A DNA stretch of 64,000 nucleotides from Dromiciops gliroides (GCF_019393635.1 NC_057861.1:656483724-656547723); one strand, 5' to 3'; numbered from the stretch's first letter, positions 11,241 through 22,795 are shown. Notes: a model not told the origin generated them from the sequence alone. A program made the numbers and translations.

Positions 11241-12035
11241 ATCTAGCCCAATTCTTTCCTTTCAGAGATAAGAGAACAGAAATTTAGAGAAAGGTAATGA
11301 CATTTCCAGGGTCCCATAGTGAGGTAATGACCAAGCAGAGATTAGAATTTAACAAACCAAAATGGTTTAAAATGCCTGTCTGAGATTGGGTGTGGTAAAG
11401 GTTTCTTCAAAGAACTATGTACCCTGGTCATCAGAGTTATAATACAATAAGATAACTTATTGCAGCCAAAGTAGGAAAGAAAATAACAAAAATGAAAAGT
11501 TGTTAATTTCACACACAAAAAAAACCTGTTACACAGTTGGATTCTGAGTGTATATGGGTACATACTGACAGTAGAAATTTTTATGAATAAAGTGTCATAT
11601 GAATTAGGATTTGATGGGATAAAATTACTATGTTCTTTAGTTTACAAACTAAATCCTCAAATAAGTAAAATGATTTGCCCAAGGTCATTCAAATATACCT
11701 AATTCAGGCATATAAATCACTCCTTGTCTCATAGACTTAAGCATCAATGAGGATGGATTTAACCTGCATGGATCTATAGGACAGAACTAGGACCATAGGA
11801 CAGGAACTGAAAGTTCCTGGAAAGTAGATTTTTGGCTTGGATGGACTTCTCTGTCATCGGAGTTACTGGAACAGATAATAATCACTCAGGTACAATGTAG
11901 AGACTACTCACACAGTGGGTAAAGAGCTGGACTTGACCCACAGGGTCTCTTTCAACTAAGAGCCCATAGTTCATAGCAGCAGACTCAATCCTCCCCAAAT
12001 ACCCATTTCCCCACCAACTTTTCATTTTAAACCTT
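11241..12035. other. Mostly unassigned, one MIR-like piece
   Basis: A MIR-like antisense remnant may lie at 11260-11345 (AGAGATAAGAGAACAGAAAT...CCCATAGTGAGGTAATG). The rest has no assignable repeat or gene. Confidence 0.4.
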
Positions 12036-12050
12036 AAGACTCCAGGGCTC

Positions 12051-12210
12051 GGGGGCAGCTAGGTGGTGCATTGGATAGAGCACCGGACCTGGAGTCAGGA
12101 GTACCTGAGTTCAAAACTGGCCTCAGACACTTGACACTTACTAGCTGTGTGACCCTGGGCAAGTCACTTAACCCCAATTGCCTCACCAAAAACAAAAACA
12201 AAAACAAAAA
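12051..12210 (+). mobile_element. CORE-SINE (short type)
   Basis: A full-length copy with an (AAAAAC)n-like tail. The TSD AAGACTCCAGGGCTC (15 bp, perfect) is at 12036-12050 and 12211-12225. Confidence 0.95.
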
Positions 12211-12379
12211 AAGACTCCAGGGCTCAAGGTGATAACAACTATGGCCTCATTTTCTTGCTCATTTCAGGGAATGGAATAGGATATTTCTCTACTTCCCTTC
12301 CTCCATTGCCCACAGTTACTCCTAACACCCCAAAGTTTATCAAACAGAAATCCAACATATCCCTTTCTTATGGGGTATC

Positions 12380-12600
12380 ATAGATTATAAGATCACAGAT
12401 ATAAAGCTGGATGGGACTCCAGAGGTCATCCAGGGCAAACCCCCTCATTTTACAGATGAGGAAACTGAGGCTCCAAGAAGTTAAGTTATTTGTCCATGGT
12501 CACACAACTACTAAATATATAAGAAAGGAATTAAATCTAGGTCTTCCTGACTCCAAGTCCAACATGCTAACCCCGGATACCACACTGCTTTTCAACATGG
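12380..12600 (-). repeat. MIR-family SINE
   Basis: Antisense MIR order: ATTTTACAGATGAGGAAACTGAGGC near 12448, GTCCATGGTCACACAACTAC, GTCTTCCTGACTCCAAGTCC. A TATAAAGCTGGATGGGACTC extension precedes it. Confidence 0.75.
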
Positions 12601-12689
12601 GCAATTCAATAATTATAATAATAACAAAAACAACCACTATAAGTAGTAGTCATATTTATATAGGATTTTAAGTAGTAGTAGTAGTCATA

Positions 12690-12915
12690 TTTATATAGGG
12701 TTTTAAGTTATAAAAAGAACTTCTTTCACAAAATCTAATGGTGTATATAGTGAAAAAATTACTATCCCCACTTTCCAGATAAGGAAAATGAAGGCTCCAA
12801 GAACATTGTGTTTTTCCCATAATCACACAGGCAGTAAAATTATCACAGCCAACATTCACTTCAAGTCTCACATCTCTAAGGTCAACATTCCTTCCACTAC
12901 AGCATGCTGCACTAA
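12690..12915 (-). repeat. MIR-family SINE
   Basis: Antisense MIR: TTTATATAGGGTTTTAAG, CCCCACTTTCCAGATAAGG, AATCACACAGGCAGTAAAAT and CAACATTCCTTCCACTACAG. Confidence 0.6.
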
Positions 12916-13089
12916 GAGCATTAATTACAAACAGGATAAAATACAAGTAAATATGTTCGTCCATCCCTTGTGAAATATGCAAAAATAAAATACACAAAAC
13001 AAAAAGATCAAGATACTCAATTTTTCCTTATAATAGAGAACATGAATGAAAGTAACTCAGAATCTTAGTCTCTCAGAGTTGGAAGAGAA

Positions 13090-14030
13090 CTCAGAGATCC
13101 AATCCCTTGTGGAACACTTTAAATATAAATGTACTATATAAACTTTTTAAAAATAATAAAGTACCCTAGACATAAACAGAATGCTGATCCTCTAGATAGT
13201 CTGAAAATATTTCTATTTGTCTTCTTCTTTGTCTCTTTCCTCAGCAACATAGCTGAGAGTAGGTCCTGGGTCCACCAGTTCTCTGTCCAGTTTTTTGGCC
13301 ACACCACTGTGAAACAGAGAGCTGCTCTGACACCCCTTCCAAAGCTCCCCTCCCCCAGCTCAGGAACCTCAGGGACTAAACAAAAAGGGGAGTGGGGGGG
13401 AAGAAAAGTTCATTGTTTCTATCTACTCCCCCCTACAAAAGAGAATTATTTGTCAGATTCCCATGTAGATCCCGATTCTGATTTTTCCTTTAGTCCATCA
13501 ATAAAGGCTGTGATGCCTTCTACTGCAAAGGAGAAGATGCTTAAAATCAACAAAGCCAAAACCTGAGTATGTGCCTGGTGCCTACTGCCCTTACTTGTGG
13601 ATTTCCTTTCAGACAAGGGAAGCTGGGTCAGCTTTGTTTGAAACCTAATGAGAATATGGCCTCTAGACTCATGTGTGTAATAGACAAGTGGCCAATGAGA
13701 GCCAAGTCTTAAAAGCATGTGGGTTAATAGCAGTCAGAGCCAATCACACATGCTTCCAGGACTGGGCCTTAATTATGGCTAGTTATTATACATCATCAGA
13801 TTTAGAGCCCCAGGCATGGATGTACTAGAACCAGCTCAAGGGAGCTGATTTTTAAATTTTCAATGGGAGCATTTACACCTCAGAAGTTGGCTAATGCTAG
13901 AAATGAGGCCCTGATTTATTGTTTTGTTGATTGTCTAGACTTAGAAAAGTAATGGAGAAAATGTTAATAAACTTAAAAGTCCATTTTTCCCCCAAAGAAC
14001 TAGTTCTTAAACATTTACCAGCACACCACT
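13090..14030. other. Unassigned segment, possible old LTR or DNA-element remnants
   Basis: Contains a 145-codon open frame (13129-13566) with no recognisable domain and an AATAAA at 13500. The end of the block (CCAGCACACCACTGG at 14019-14033) looks like a DNA-transposon terminus. I cannot assign a family, and I do not call a gene. Confidence 0.35.
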
Positions 14031-14034
14031 GGCC

Positions 14035-14180
14035 AGAGGGGGCTTTAGGGATCATCTAGTAGAGTAGGAAACTCTAGCCCAAAGAGATTGTGATTAACCC
14101 AGGGTCATCCTGTTAGTACTAAGCACAGCCTGGATCCCAACCTAAATGTTCAGACCTCAGATTCCATGTTCTTCCTATCA
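14035..14180 (-). repeat. MIR-family SINE
   Basis: Antisense MIR-like: TAGGGATCATCTAGTAGAG, GATTGTGATTAACCCAGGGTC, CATGTTCTTCCTATCAGAC. It is old and divergent. Confidence 0.5.
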
Positions 14181-14639
14181 GACTACATCGCTTGCAGTTC
14201 TCTCATTCTTTGAGCCTGATCCAACTGAATTTGTTTCAGAGATAAACCAACCAGTACAGAAAGGACATTTCAAGGACAGGGGTATGGAGCCATACCAGGG
14301 GCTAGAACCACTGAATGAAGGAAAGAAAAGATATAGCCAGAGAAATTATCATCATCATTTGCATGACATTTACCATTATAAAGTCCTTTCTGCACATTGA
14401 CTCTTTAAGGAAAGCAATTACAAGCATGATTCCCCCCATTTTACAGATGAGGAAACAGGATGAGTAATCAGGATGACACAAGGTTAGCAACTTAGGGACA
14501 CTTGAGGGCCAAAAAGGAAAAGGTCCTTGCCTGCCTAAGGCTCTAAAGGAAGAAGGCATCTACAATTCCAGGACCAGTTTAATACTTTGAGACATAACTC
14601 AGGGCTGGTGTTTGATGGAATAAGTGGTTGGAGAGCTAG

Positions 14640-14840
14640 TAGAGAAATTGTGGTGAAGTAGAAGAGGCACTGGGGTTTGGAGTCCAGGAACCTAACTACA
14701 TATTTTTGCTTACTTTATATGTGACCTTGAGTAAGTCATATAACCCCTTGGGGCCTCGGTTTCCTCATATGAAAAACGAGAGGGATTTGGACTAGATGAT
14801 CTCTAAGGCCCTTTCCAGCTCTATATCTATGATCCTATGC
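14640..14840 (+). repeat. MIR-family SINE with 3' extension
   Basis: Plus-strand MIR: GTGACCTTGAGTAAGTCATA, GGGCCTCGGTTTCCTCAT, then TAGATGATCTCTAAGGCCC and TTCCAGCTCTATATCTATGA. Confidence 0.75.
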
Positions 14841-14844
14841 ATAG

Positions 14845-16710
14845 TGATGACAGCAAAGTGGAAGAGCCAGAGTTGGTAGTAAGAGATTGGGGGAGGGATT
14901 ACATGGGAGACAGGGTGCTTAGAATATCTGACAGTAATGCTTTGGGGAAGGAACTTGGCTATGTGATTGAGCGCCAAGGAAAATGTGGAGGAGGGAACCT
15001 CCAGATGTTCACCAAGTACCTAACTGGGAGATTGCTTATGGGGGTAGGGAGATGATCTTTGGGTCCTAGTGCCTTCCCTGCTTTCCTTTCTCAAACAACT
15101 CCCCAACACCAATGGTAATTATACCATCAAGGAGAGAGTGATGGTAAAGTCTACCCCATCAGATCTTATAACCTGCCACATAGCAGAATCCTACCTCTCT
15201 GAAGTCTTCCTGGGTCTTTTTGGAAAACAGAGAAATAGAATGTAGGTGAAATTGCCAAAATAATTTCAAAATGTTATTGAACACAGTTAGTGAGGGTTAA
15301 AAGCAGAAGTCTAACTCAGGGTTTCTGACCCTAAACCAGTGTTCTTCCCACCACCTCTCCAGGTGCAACTGCCAGGTGAGTACCTAGAACGTGAAAACCA
15401 AGGAAGGGATCTTTGGCAGCTAGAGCAAGAAGAAAGGTCCTTTCTCATCCAGGGAGTGAGATGGGAAGGAAAGAAATTCAACAAATCTGTGGACCCAAAG
15501 TGATGAGATCAAACCGTAAGATCTTTGCAGCTACAGGGAGCTGGTTCTGTGAAGAAAAAAAAAATGTATTAACAACTTAGTACTGTTTCTAAGAGATGAG
15601 CCTAGGGTAACAAAAATTACAGACATCTGTAATTTCTGTGATGTTCATTTACCAACAATTAATAATTTGACAAACATTTATTATTGTTGGCCCAATGTAT
15701 GACATATTTTATGCTAGGCACTAGGGGGATACAAAAATAAGAAATGCCCAGGAGCTTACTATCTATTGTAGCCTAGTGGGAACTATGATGGTCATCAGGC
15801 GTTTCTGTTTAAAAAAAAAAAAAACAAGTTTAACCCAGAGTATAAATGACTAGTTCATTTAACAATTAATTTAATCCAAACTGGTCAAGCTGTTTTGTGT
15901 ACATCACCACCAAAGGTTTTTACTTTCCCATAATATAAGCCTGCCAACCTTTTTTTTCCCCAAGATATAGACCCTTCCTTTTCATTTTTGTCAAAACACA
16001 GGCAGAGCTGAATGTGTCTTTGGTTTCTCTGTTTTCTTCCACACATTCACAGGGAATAAAAAGACATTGATAAAGCTGAACCAAAAAAATCCTTCTCAGG
16101 TGCTTCCGGAAAATGTCCTTAAGAAAAATAAAATAAAATAAAAACTTGGCCAATTAAAAAAAAAAAACCACAAAAGCCAAGAGACAGAAAAGGGATGAGG
16201 TAGGAGATTGAGAGAAAAGTCATCAATTGAAAAGCTCTACAATGCACAAATCCTGCAGGAAAACTCTGGCTTTTAGCCTTGGGGAGCCAACACTGCTCCT
16301 TAAGCTACAGCCTGAATTAAATGGGAAAACGCAGCCAGGAACACACAGAGATATGGTGAGGTGATGATGACATAAACAGCATGAAAAGAAGACATGGGTT
16401 ATGAGATGTGGCAAGAGGGAGAGAACCGCAGATGCTTTTCTGGCGGTATGAAAACGCACTGAACCCCAGGTGGAAACTATGAAGTAATCAAAACAATTTG
16501 GTATTTAAATCTCATGGAGGGAAAACCCATATATAATAAAAATGGAACAAACATTAGGAAAAATTAAAATTTCTGGGGGTGCTATTCCCCAAATGGAAGA
16601 ACGCTACCTACTAAAACAGCTGTAAGAAATCCTGAAATTCTTACAATCTTTCATTTCTCAAGCGAGTCAAACTTTTCCTTTCCTCATTCAATTTCCGTTC
16701 ATCTGTAAGA
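14845..16710. other. Largely repeat-free unassigned sequence
   Basis: Apart from a weak L2 tail near 15660-15780 (ACAAACATTTATTATTG, TATGCTAGGCACTAGG) I recognise no repeat. No open frame shows a protein family. The 15.9-16.7 kb part is the cleanest and may hold conserved non-coding sequence. Confidence 0.4.
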
Positions 16711-16830
16711 GGGCGAGAGGCAGTCTGGTACAGTGGAGAGAGAACTGGCCTGGGAGTATGGCTGGTCTCTAACACATGTTGACTGCCTGACCATTGGCAA
16801 GTCAACTAACTTCAGTGCCCTCAAACAGCT
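16711..16830 (+). repeat. MIR-family SINE fragment
   Basis: Plus-strand MIR: GGCAGTCTGGTACAGTGGAG, CTGGCCTGGGAGTATGG, TGACCATTGGCAAGTCAAC. Confidence 0.6.
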
Positions 16831-17104
16831 AAGATTATATGTTGCACACGAGTTGCCTCTGTATCAGGGGAAAGAGGAGGAAAAAAATGAAGCTCAAAGA
16901 GGTTAATTGTGTTGCTCGAGGTCTGGGCAGAGCTCGGGTTCAAAGCATGCTGGGGGAGGGGGGCGCTGAGAGAGACACACGCCACAGAAGAATGAACAGT
17001 CTGGCAGCAAGAAAAAAAAATAGAAAAAGTATACACAAATGGGTATAATAAAGGAGAGTATAAAATAAATATTTAATAATAGAAGGAAAAGCTAATTTGT
17101 ATTA

Positions 17105-17370
17105 TTAGTAGTAGTAATAATAATAGCATTTATATAGCACTTTAAGGTTTGCTAAGCAATTTACAAATATCTCATTCAATCCTTTAAGACAACTCTATGA
17201 AGTAGGTGCTATTATTATCTCTAGTTTATAGATGAGGAAAGTGAGGCTGAGAGGATAAGGTGACTTGCTCAGGGTCACATAGCTAATAAGTGTCTGAAGC
17301 AGTATTTGCACTCGTGTCTTTCTTACTCGAAGTCCAGCACTCTATGCATTGTGCCACCTAGCTACCTGTA
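17105..17370 (-). repeat. MIR-family SINE, near full length
   Basis: Antisense MIR in complete order: GCATTTATATAGCACTTTAA, CTCATTCAATCCTTTAAGAC, AGATGAGGAAAGTGAGGCTG, GACTTGCTCAGGGTCACATA, TGTGCCACCTAGCTACC. Confidence 0.85.
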
Positions 17371-17593
17371 CTCTATACCAGTTCTCTGTTTAAGACAGCT
17401 GAGAAGTATGTAAAAAATACAGAAATGTTTCTTTTTAAAATTGTTTCATTAATTTAAAGTATTTGCAATTGAGGCAATAAACTGAATTAAATTACTTGGA
17501 TAATTTATGTAGAACAAACACATCAATCCCCAGCAACTCTGGATAAATGAGACATTGGTGGACCTAACTATATACTCACTTGTATTATTCTGT

Positions 17594-17745
17594 GGGGCAG
17601 CTAGGTGGTACAGTGGATAGAGCGCCAGGCCTAGAGCTCATCTTCCAGGGTTCAAATCTGGCCTCAGACACTTCTTACTAGCTATGTGATCCTGGGCAAG
17701 CCACTTAACCTTGTGTGACTTAGAAGAGTGGCATGACTCAACAAC
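17594..17745 (+). mobile_element. Mar1-type CORE-SINE with internal deletion
   Basis: Head GGGGCAGCTAGGTGGTACAG, CORE CTGGGCAAGCCACTTAACC, then a truncated tail (GTGGCATGACTCAACAACAA). The sequence downstream is shared with the Mar1-type copy at 19.1 kb (see the repeat pair). Confidence 0.8.
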
Positions 17746-17925
17746 AATCTGTTAGCCACTTCTGAAAAGAGCAAGGTAAGAGAGGAGAAAGAAAATTAGG
17801 TCTTACATTTTAGGAGGTTGAATATAAGCTTGAGAATAGAGATTGTTTAATTCTTTGTATTTGAAGCCCCAGTGCCTAGGATAGTGTTAGTCACATAGAA
17901 AGCACTTAATAATTAATGTATTATT
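17738..17925 (+). repeat. Local duplication, copy A
   Basis: CAACAACAATCTGTTAGCCA, CTTCTGAAAAGAGCAAGG, GGTCTTACATTTTAGGAGG and TTGAGAATAGAGATTGTTT recur in the same order at 19343-19520 with scattered differences. The 3' part resembles an L2 tail (CCCCAGTGCCTAGGATAGTG). Confidence 0.8.
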
Positions 17926-18839
17926 ATACATGATTCACATGTTATTTTATATTTTATTATTCATATATTAGTAGTTTGTATTATTTTATTATTTGTGTGT
18001 TTATATTAATTATATGTTTGTTGTTTATGTATGTTGTTTTACATATCCATTTATAGCTTTTTAAAAATTTTTCCCTATTTTTTCAGGGGAGATTTGCCCT
18101 GGGTCATATAGTTAGTAAGGATCAGCAGTGAAATGCAAGCGTAGATCTCTCCTCATTCCAAGCACAGTGCTCTTTGAGCTCTACCACACTGCCTCCCCCA
18201 ACACCGAACACAAGTCCCAAGAGTCTAGGCAACACTTAAATACTTGCTGATGGGTCTTGATTAGTTCTACTCTCTGAGGTCTCCTCTAGCTCTGGAGCCT
18301 TTAATTCTACAATATCAAGTGCCTCATTCTGTGACTACTATGTTTTTCTAAATCTTGACTACCTAACAAGGTGCATAAATGCCTCTTGTCTGTGCACTTC
18401 ATGAAATACGGTCTATAACCAATCATTTCAACACTTCGGTGTTTTACTTACTTTATGAACCACCTTCAAATTTGTGGAAACCAGGATGTAGTGGTAGTTG
18501 ATCAATGGAAAGAGGTGATTCACAAGATGATGGCTTTGCCATCCAAGTCAGCATTAACTCACCTCCCAAAAATAAGCTGGCTGGTTCCATTTAAATTGGG
18601 ACAGAAACAGAAAAAATTTCCAAACACATCAACTTCCTTCCTTCAATCCACTGAGAGATCAGTGAGTCAGTCAACAAGTATTTATTAAGTACCTACTATA
18701 TGCCAGGCACCATGCAGCTTATGAATTGTTCAAGTCTTTCCTTCTGCTGCTGCTCTCCTCCCTCCACCAGCTTTTCTGGAACATTTAAGTATTTGTCAAC
18801 ACCAGATAATAAATCCAAAAGATGCAGCAAGTGTTAAAT

Positions 18840-19025
18840 AATGGGAAAAGGGCTGGACTCAATAGCCAGAAGACTTGAGTTCCAATCCTGGCTCTGCTAT
18901 TTATTCCCTATGTGATACTGGACAAGTCCCTTAACTTCTTTCATCTTCTCTTCTGTTTCTTTATCTGTAAAATGAGAGGGTGGATAATAGATGCCTAAAC
19001 TATCTTCTGTATCTAAATCCTATAA
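18840..19025 (+). repeat. MIR-family SINE
   Basis: Plus-strand MIR: GGGCTGGACTCAATAGCC, TCCAATCCTGGCTCTGCTAT, CTGGACAAGTCCCTTAACTT, TTATCTGTAAAATGAGAGGG. Confidence 0.75.
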
Positions 19026-19105
19026 TCAGTCACCAATAGTCAACAAGCATTTATTAAGTGCTTACTTAAGATCCTATAAAAGGTATTCAATACTGCTGTT
19101 AGCCA

Positions 19106-19347
19106 GACATCTAGGTGGCACAGTAGATAAAGTGCCAGGCCTGGAGTCAGGAAGACTCATCTTCCTGAGTTCAAATCTGGACTCATACAATTACTAGCTC
19201 TGTGCCCCTGGGAAAATCATGTAACCCTGTTTACCTCAATTTCCCCATCTGTAAAAGGAACTGGAAAAGGAAACTCTAGTATCTTAGCCAAGAATACTCC
19301 AAATGGAGTCATGAAGAGTCAACTATGACTGAACAAGAACAACAACA
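19106..19347 (+). mobile_element. Mar1-type CORE-SINE, full length
   Basis: Head ACATCTAGGTGGCACAGTAG, CORE region, CATCTGTAAAAGGAACTGG, GCCAAGAATACTCCAAATGG, GTCATGAAGAGTCAACTATG and an AACAACAACAA tail. CTGTTAGCCA occurs just before (about 19096) and just after (about 19350), compatible with a 10-bp TSD. Because the same word also follows the Mar1 copy at 17.6 kb, the TSD reading is not independent. Confidence 0.8.
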
Positions 19348-19520
19348 ATCTGTTAGCCACTTCTGAAGAGAGCAAGATAAGAAAGGAGTAAGACAAGGAG
19401 GTCTTACGTTTCAGGAGGTTGAATGCGAAGCTTGAGAATAGAGATTGTTTCCGTCTTTGTATTTGTATTCCAAGTGCCTGTTATAGTGTTGTTCACATAG
19501 GAAGCATTTAATAAATGCTT
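19343..19520 (+). repeat. Local duplication, copy B
   Basis: Partner of 17738-17925: CTGTTAGCCACTTCTGAAG, AGAGCAAGATAAGAAAGGAG, GTTTCAGGAGGTTGAATGCG, TTGAGAATAGAGATTGTTTC. Both copies follow a Mar1-type SINE tail. Confidence 0.8.
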
Positions 19521-19611
19521 GTTGATCAATACATCTAGTCAGAGTGGATTTCCTGACATTAGCCTGGCACCTAACACCTACTATGTTCAGGATGGTGGTA
19601 GACACCACTGG

Positions 19612-19810
19612 ATAAGGCACCATGGTACAGATAAAAGTGCTTAAGAGTCTGAAGACATGTTTTCTAGGCCTGGTTCTGACACCTCTTGACCATATGTCCT
19701 TAAGCAAGTAGCATACCTCCTCTGGGTCTCAAGTTTTTCTCATCTGTAAAATGAAAGGATGAGATTAAATAATCTCTCAGATCCTTTCTAGCTCTAAGAT
19801 TCTCTGGTTC
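19612..19810 (+). repeat. MIR-family SINE
   Basis: Plus-strand MIR: AAGGCACCATGGTACAGAT, TAGGCCTGGTTCTGACACC, CATCTGTAAAATGAAAGGAT, TTTCTAGCTCTAAGATTCT. Confidence 0.7.
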
Positions 19811-19893
19811 ATTTTTTTTTCTTAGTCCATCAAAGACTCTAACCAGACTGAGTGAAGTTCCCAACAAAGAATCAATCTAGCTTTCTTGTTCTT

Positions 19894-20058
19894 TTTTTTT
19901 TTCCTTTTCTTTTTTTCCTTTCTTTTTTTCTTGCAGGGCAATGAAGGTTAAGTGACCTGCCCAGAGCTAGTAAGTGTCAAGTGTCTGAGACCGGGTTTGA
20001 ACTCAGGTCCTCCTGAATCTGGGGCCGGTGCTTTATCCACTATGCCACCTAGCTGCCC
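19894..20058 (-). mobile_element. CORE-SINE (short type)
   Basis: A minus-strand copy with T-rich tail on the left. The TSD TCTAGCTTTCTTGTTCTT (18 bp, perfect) is at 19876-19893 and 20059-20076, the longest duplication I found. Confidence 0.95.
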
Positions 20059-20159
20059 TCTAGCTTTCTTGTTCTTACAGATGTATATTACAACCATTCA
20101 GCTTTACCAGAATAAAAAGATAGTGAAAGTGAATCTACAAGAATTAGAGAAAAATAGGC

Positions 20160-20780
20160 TTTAGCAAATGACTCTGTGAAAGTAAAAGGGTACCCTGCTT
20201 GTTGATACCACCCATTGTTGGACAGTAAGTGCTTCCAGGTGAATGCAGGTAACAGAAGTGGGAAAAAGCAACTTTTTGTCTCCTTTTTTTAGATCATGTA
20301 TTGCCCCCCTGTGGAGAACAAGTAAAAATAGAATTTCATGGGGAAATAGAAAGATTAACAGAAGAAAGTGAAGTTTTATGGTATTTCTTAACCCTTCACA
20401 CTTCTTTCACCAACCACTGGAGCAATTCCCTCAATAAAATTTTAATAGACAGAAATTTTATTAGATGGTGCTATGAGCCAATAGTAGTTTAATAATATAT
20501 TGTCATAGTACATGAAGTATACCAGAGTACAAATTTCACATATGGGAATTGCATAACCCCACAGGATTGTTGAGGAAAACATTTTTGAAAACTATAAAAT
20601 ACTACTAAAATGTAAGCTATTATTATTGATAATTATTTTACTATTATCAGTAATCATTTTCCATAATAATTTTGATGATGTTTATATTTTAATATCTCAC
20701 AGTGCTATAGTGCTTTAGAGGTGAAAAAATTATTTCTTCACAACCTAGTAAAGTAGTATTTACTGTTATTTATGATTATA
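20160..20780. other. Unassigned AT-rich sequence
   Basis: No gene and no nameable repeat. Short open frames only. Confidence 0.4.
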
Positions 20781-20781
20781 C

Positions 20782-20943
20782 TTTTTTGGGGTTTGGTTTG
20801 GTTTTTTTGCAGGGCAATGGGGGTTAAGTGACTTGCCCAGGGTCACACAGCTAGTAAGTGTCAAGTGTCTGATGCCGAATTTGAACTCAGGTCCTCCTGA
20901 CTCCAGGGCTAGTGCTCTATCCACTCTGCCACCTAGCTGCCCC
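20782..20943 (-). mobile_element. CORE-SINE (short type)
   Basis: Complement of the short SINE (GCAGGGCAATGGGGGTTAAG to CACCTAGCTGCCCC). No clear TSD is seen. Confidence 0.9.
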
Positions 20944-21183
20944 TCCCTGTGTTTTCTGAACCTAATTACACATCTCTCTGATTATAGACTATAGCTACAG
21001 CTATTGTCTTACTCATTCAAATGCCATTCTTACAACCAGGCACCCACAATGCTGACCGAATGACCATTGTACAGAACTAAGTACAAACATATCCCAGGAA
21101 AAAAACAAGATTTGAGCAATGATGGCAGTTGACAAGTAAATCTAAGTAGGAGATGTAACACACATAAATAAGAATAACAATCA

Positions 21184-21337
21184 GGGGCAGCTAGGTGGCG
21201 CAATGGATAGAGCACTGGCCCTAGAGTCAGGAGTACCTGAGTTCAAATTCGGCATCAGACACTTGACACATGCTAGCTGTGTGACCCTGGGCAAGTCACT
21301 TAACCCCAATTGCCTCACCAAAAATAATAATAATAAT
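21184..21337 (+). mobile_element. CORE-SINE (short type) with (AAT)n tail
   Basis: Full-length copy whose A-tail has become an (AAT)n tract. TSD AATAACAATCA at 21173-21183 and 21338-21348. Confidence 0.9.
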
Positions 21338-21539
21338 AATAACAATCAACAAGCATTTGTTAAATGCTTACCAACAAGTTCAAAGGGAGCTTACCTAAGT
21401 GTTGAGGGGATCCAAAAGAAGGAAATTATGACAGTTGGGTGGAACAACCATCAAAGGTTCTCTGAATTACACAAAGTTTGAGGAAGGACTTTTTAAGAAA
21501 TTACAACTTGGCAACTATGAGGAAGACATTTCTAGTTTA

Positions 21540-21705
21540 TCCTGTTTTGGGCTTGTGTCTATATATTTGTTTGCATGTTGTCTCCTCCCTGACACTCTCC
21601 TTGAGCATCAGCTCCTTGGGGAACAGGGGACTGGCTTTTCTTTGTGCTTATCACAGTGCCTGGCATGTAGCAGGCACTTAATAAATGTTCATTGACTGAC
21701 ATGAA
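21540..21705 (+). repeat. L2 3' end
   Basis: TATATTTGTTTGCATGTTGT, GCATCAGCTCCTTGGGGAAC, CACAGTGCCTGGCATGTAGC and AATAAATGTTCATTGACTGA mark the L2 terminus. Confidence 0.75.
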
Positions 21706-21859
21706 AAGGCATAGAGAGGAGAAGAAAGAGGAGGCTGTACGTGAAGAATAGTGCATTGATAATCCTTGGCTTTATTGAACAGTGATGGGCCATCTAAAGG
21801 GCATTAGTCAATAAACCAAACATAAAATTAGATGTACCCCAAAATCTGGGAAGGACCTC

Positions 21860-22655
21860 AGAGGTTCTTAAACTTTTTTGCGTGTCTTTGGCAGGCTGGA
21901 AAAGTCTATAGACCCTTTACAGAATGAATCAAGTCAAGCAGCATTTATTAAGCACCAAATATATTTCTTAATATACCAGTCACTGTGCTAAATACTGTGG
22001 ATACAAAGAAAGGCAAAAGACAGTCCCTGCCCACAAGGACCTCAACGTCTAATGGTGGAAACAACATGCAAAATACATGGACAAACTATACAAATTTATA
22101 TTTATATATCTTTTTAAAATGTATTTATATATCATATAAATATGATAAACTGAGTGTAGTCTCAAAGGGAAGGCACTCACTAAGATTAAGAACTAAGAAA
22201 GGTTTTTTTGCAGAAGGCAGTGCTTTAGCAGAAACTTGAAGGAAGCTGAGGTGAGGAGGGAGAGAAGTACAGAAATGAGGGACAGCCAGTGAACAGGGTA
22301 GTGGCAGTGTTAGAGAAAAAAGGGGGGTATACAAGGTATGTTTCAAAGGTAGGAAAAAAGGACTCGACCACGTGTTGGATATGTGAGAGTGTGAAGAGTG
22401 GAAAATGACACCTACACTATCAGTCTGAGTGACTAGGAGAATGATGCCCTTGACAGTTAAGAGGGAAGTTTGAAAAATAAGAGGATTTGGGGGGAAAGAT
22501 AATGAGTTCAGTTTTGGACAGGTTGAGTTTAAGATATCTGTGGGATATCTAAATGTTTTTAAGAACATAAGATAAAATATCTAAGATTGCAAATATCAAA
22601 ATACAGTTTGTCAAAATATTTTTAAGAAGCTCACAGAACCAAGTTAAGAACCCTT
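21860..22655 (+). mobile_element. hAT-like MITE split by an L2 insertion
   Basis: The left arm (21860-21924: GAGGTTCTTAAACTTTTTTG, TTTGGCAGGCTGGAAAAGTC) and the right arm (about 22552-22655: TAAGATAAAATATCTAAGATTG, CAAAATATTTTTAAGAAGC, AGTTAAGAACCC) are the two ends of the element family seen intact at 11053-11240 and in two pieces at 26 kb. The L2 between them accounts for the separation. Confidence 0.7.
21925..22551 (-). repeat. L2 3' segment nested in hAT element
   Basis: Antisense L2 from its 3' end (GCAGCATTTATTAAGCACC, CAGTCCCTGCCCACAAGGAC) into ORF sequence. The minus-strand frame 22568-22125 reads PTDILNSTCPKLNSLSFPPNP..., which resembles the 'NMSKTELIIFPPKP' part of CR1/L2 reverse transcriptase ORFs. 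It is a truncated, non-functional copy. Confidence 0.75.
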
Positions 22656-22669
22656 TTCAATTCCTTTAC

Positions 22670-22795
22670 TTTTCAGATGAATAAACTGAACAGATGAGTC
22701 AACTGAGGCACAGAGAGGTTATGTGACTTGCTCAACGTTACAAAGGTAGCCAGAATTCAAACCCAAGTCCTCCAAACCCATTGCTGTTTCCGGTG
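22670..22795 (-). repeat. MIR-family SINE fragment
   Basis: Antisense MIR: AGTCAACTGAGGCACAGAGA, TATGTGACTTGCTCAACGTT, AACCCAAGTCCTCCAAACCC. Confidence 0.65.

Noticed and set aside
13129..13566. 145-codon plus-strand open frame
   Set aside because: It starts at an ATG but has no recognisable domain, an AT-rich simple N-terminal half, no splice or promoter context, and lies in sequence with possible LTR/DNA-element character.
22125..22568. 147-codon minus-strand open frame
   Set aside because: It is the antisense-lying L2 ORF 3' part; truncated and without start context.
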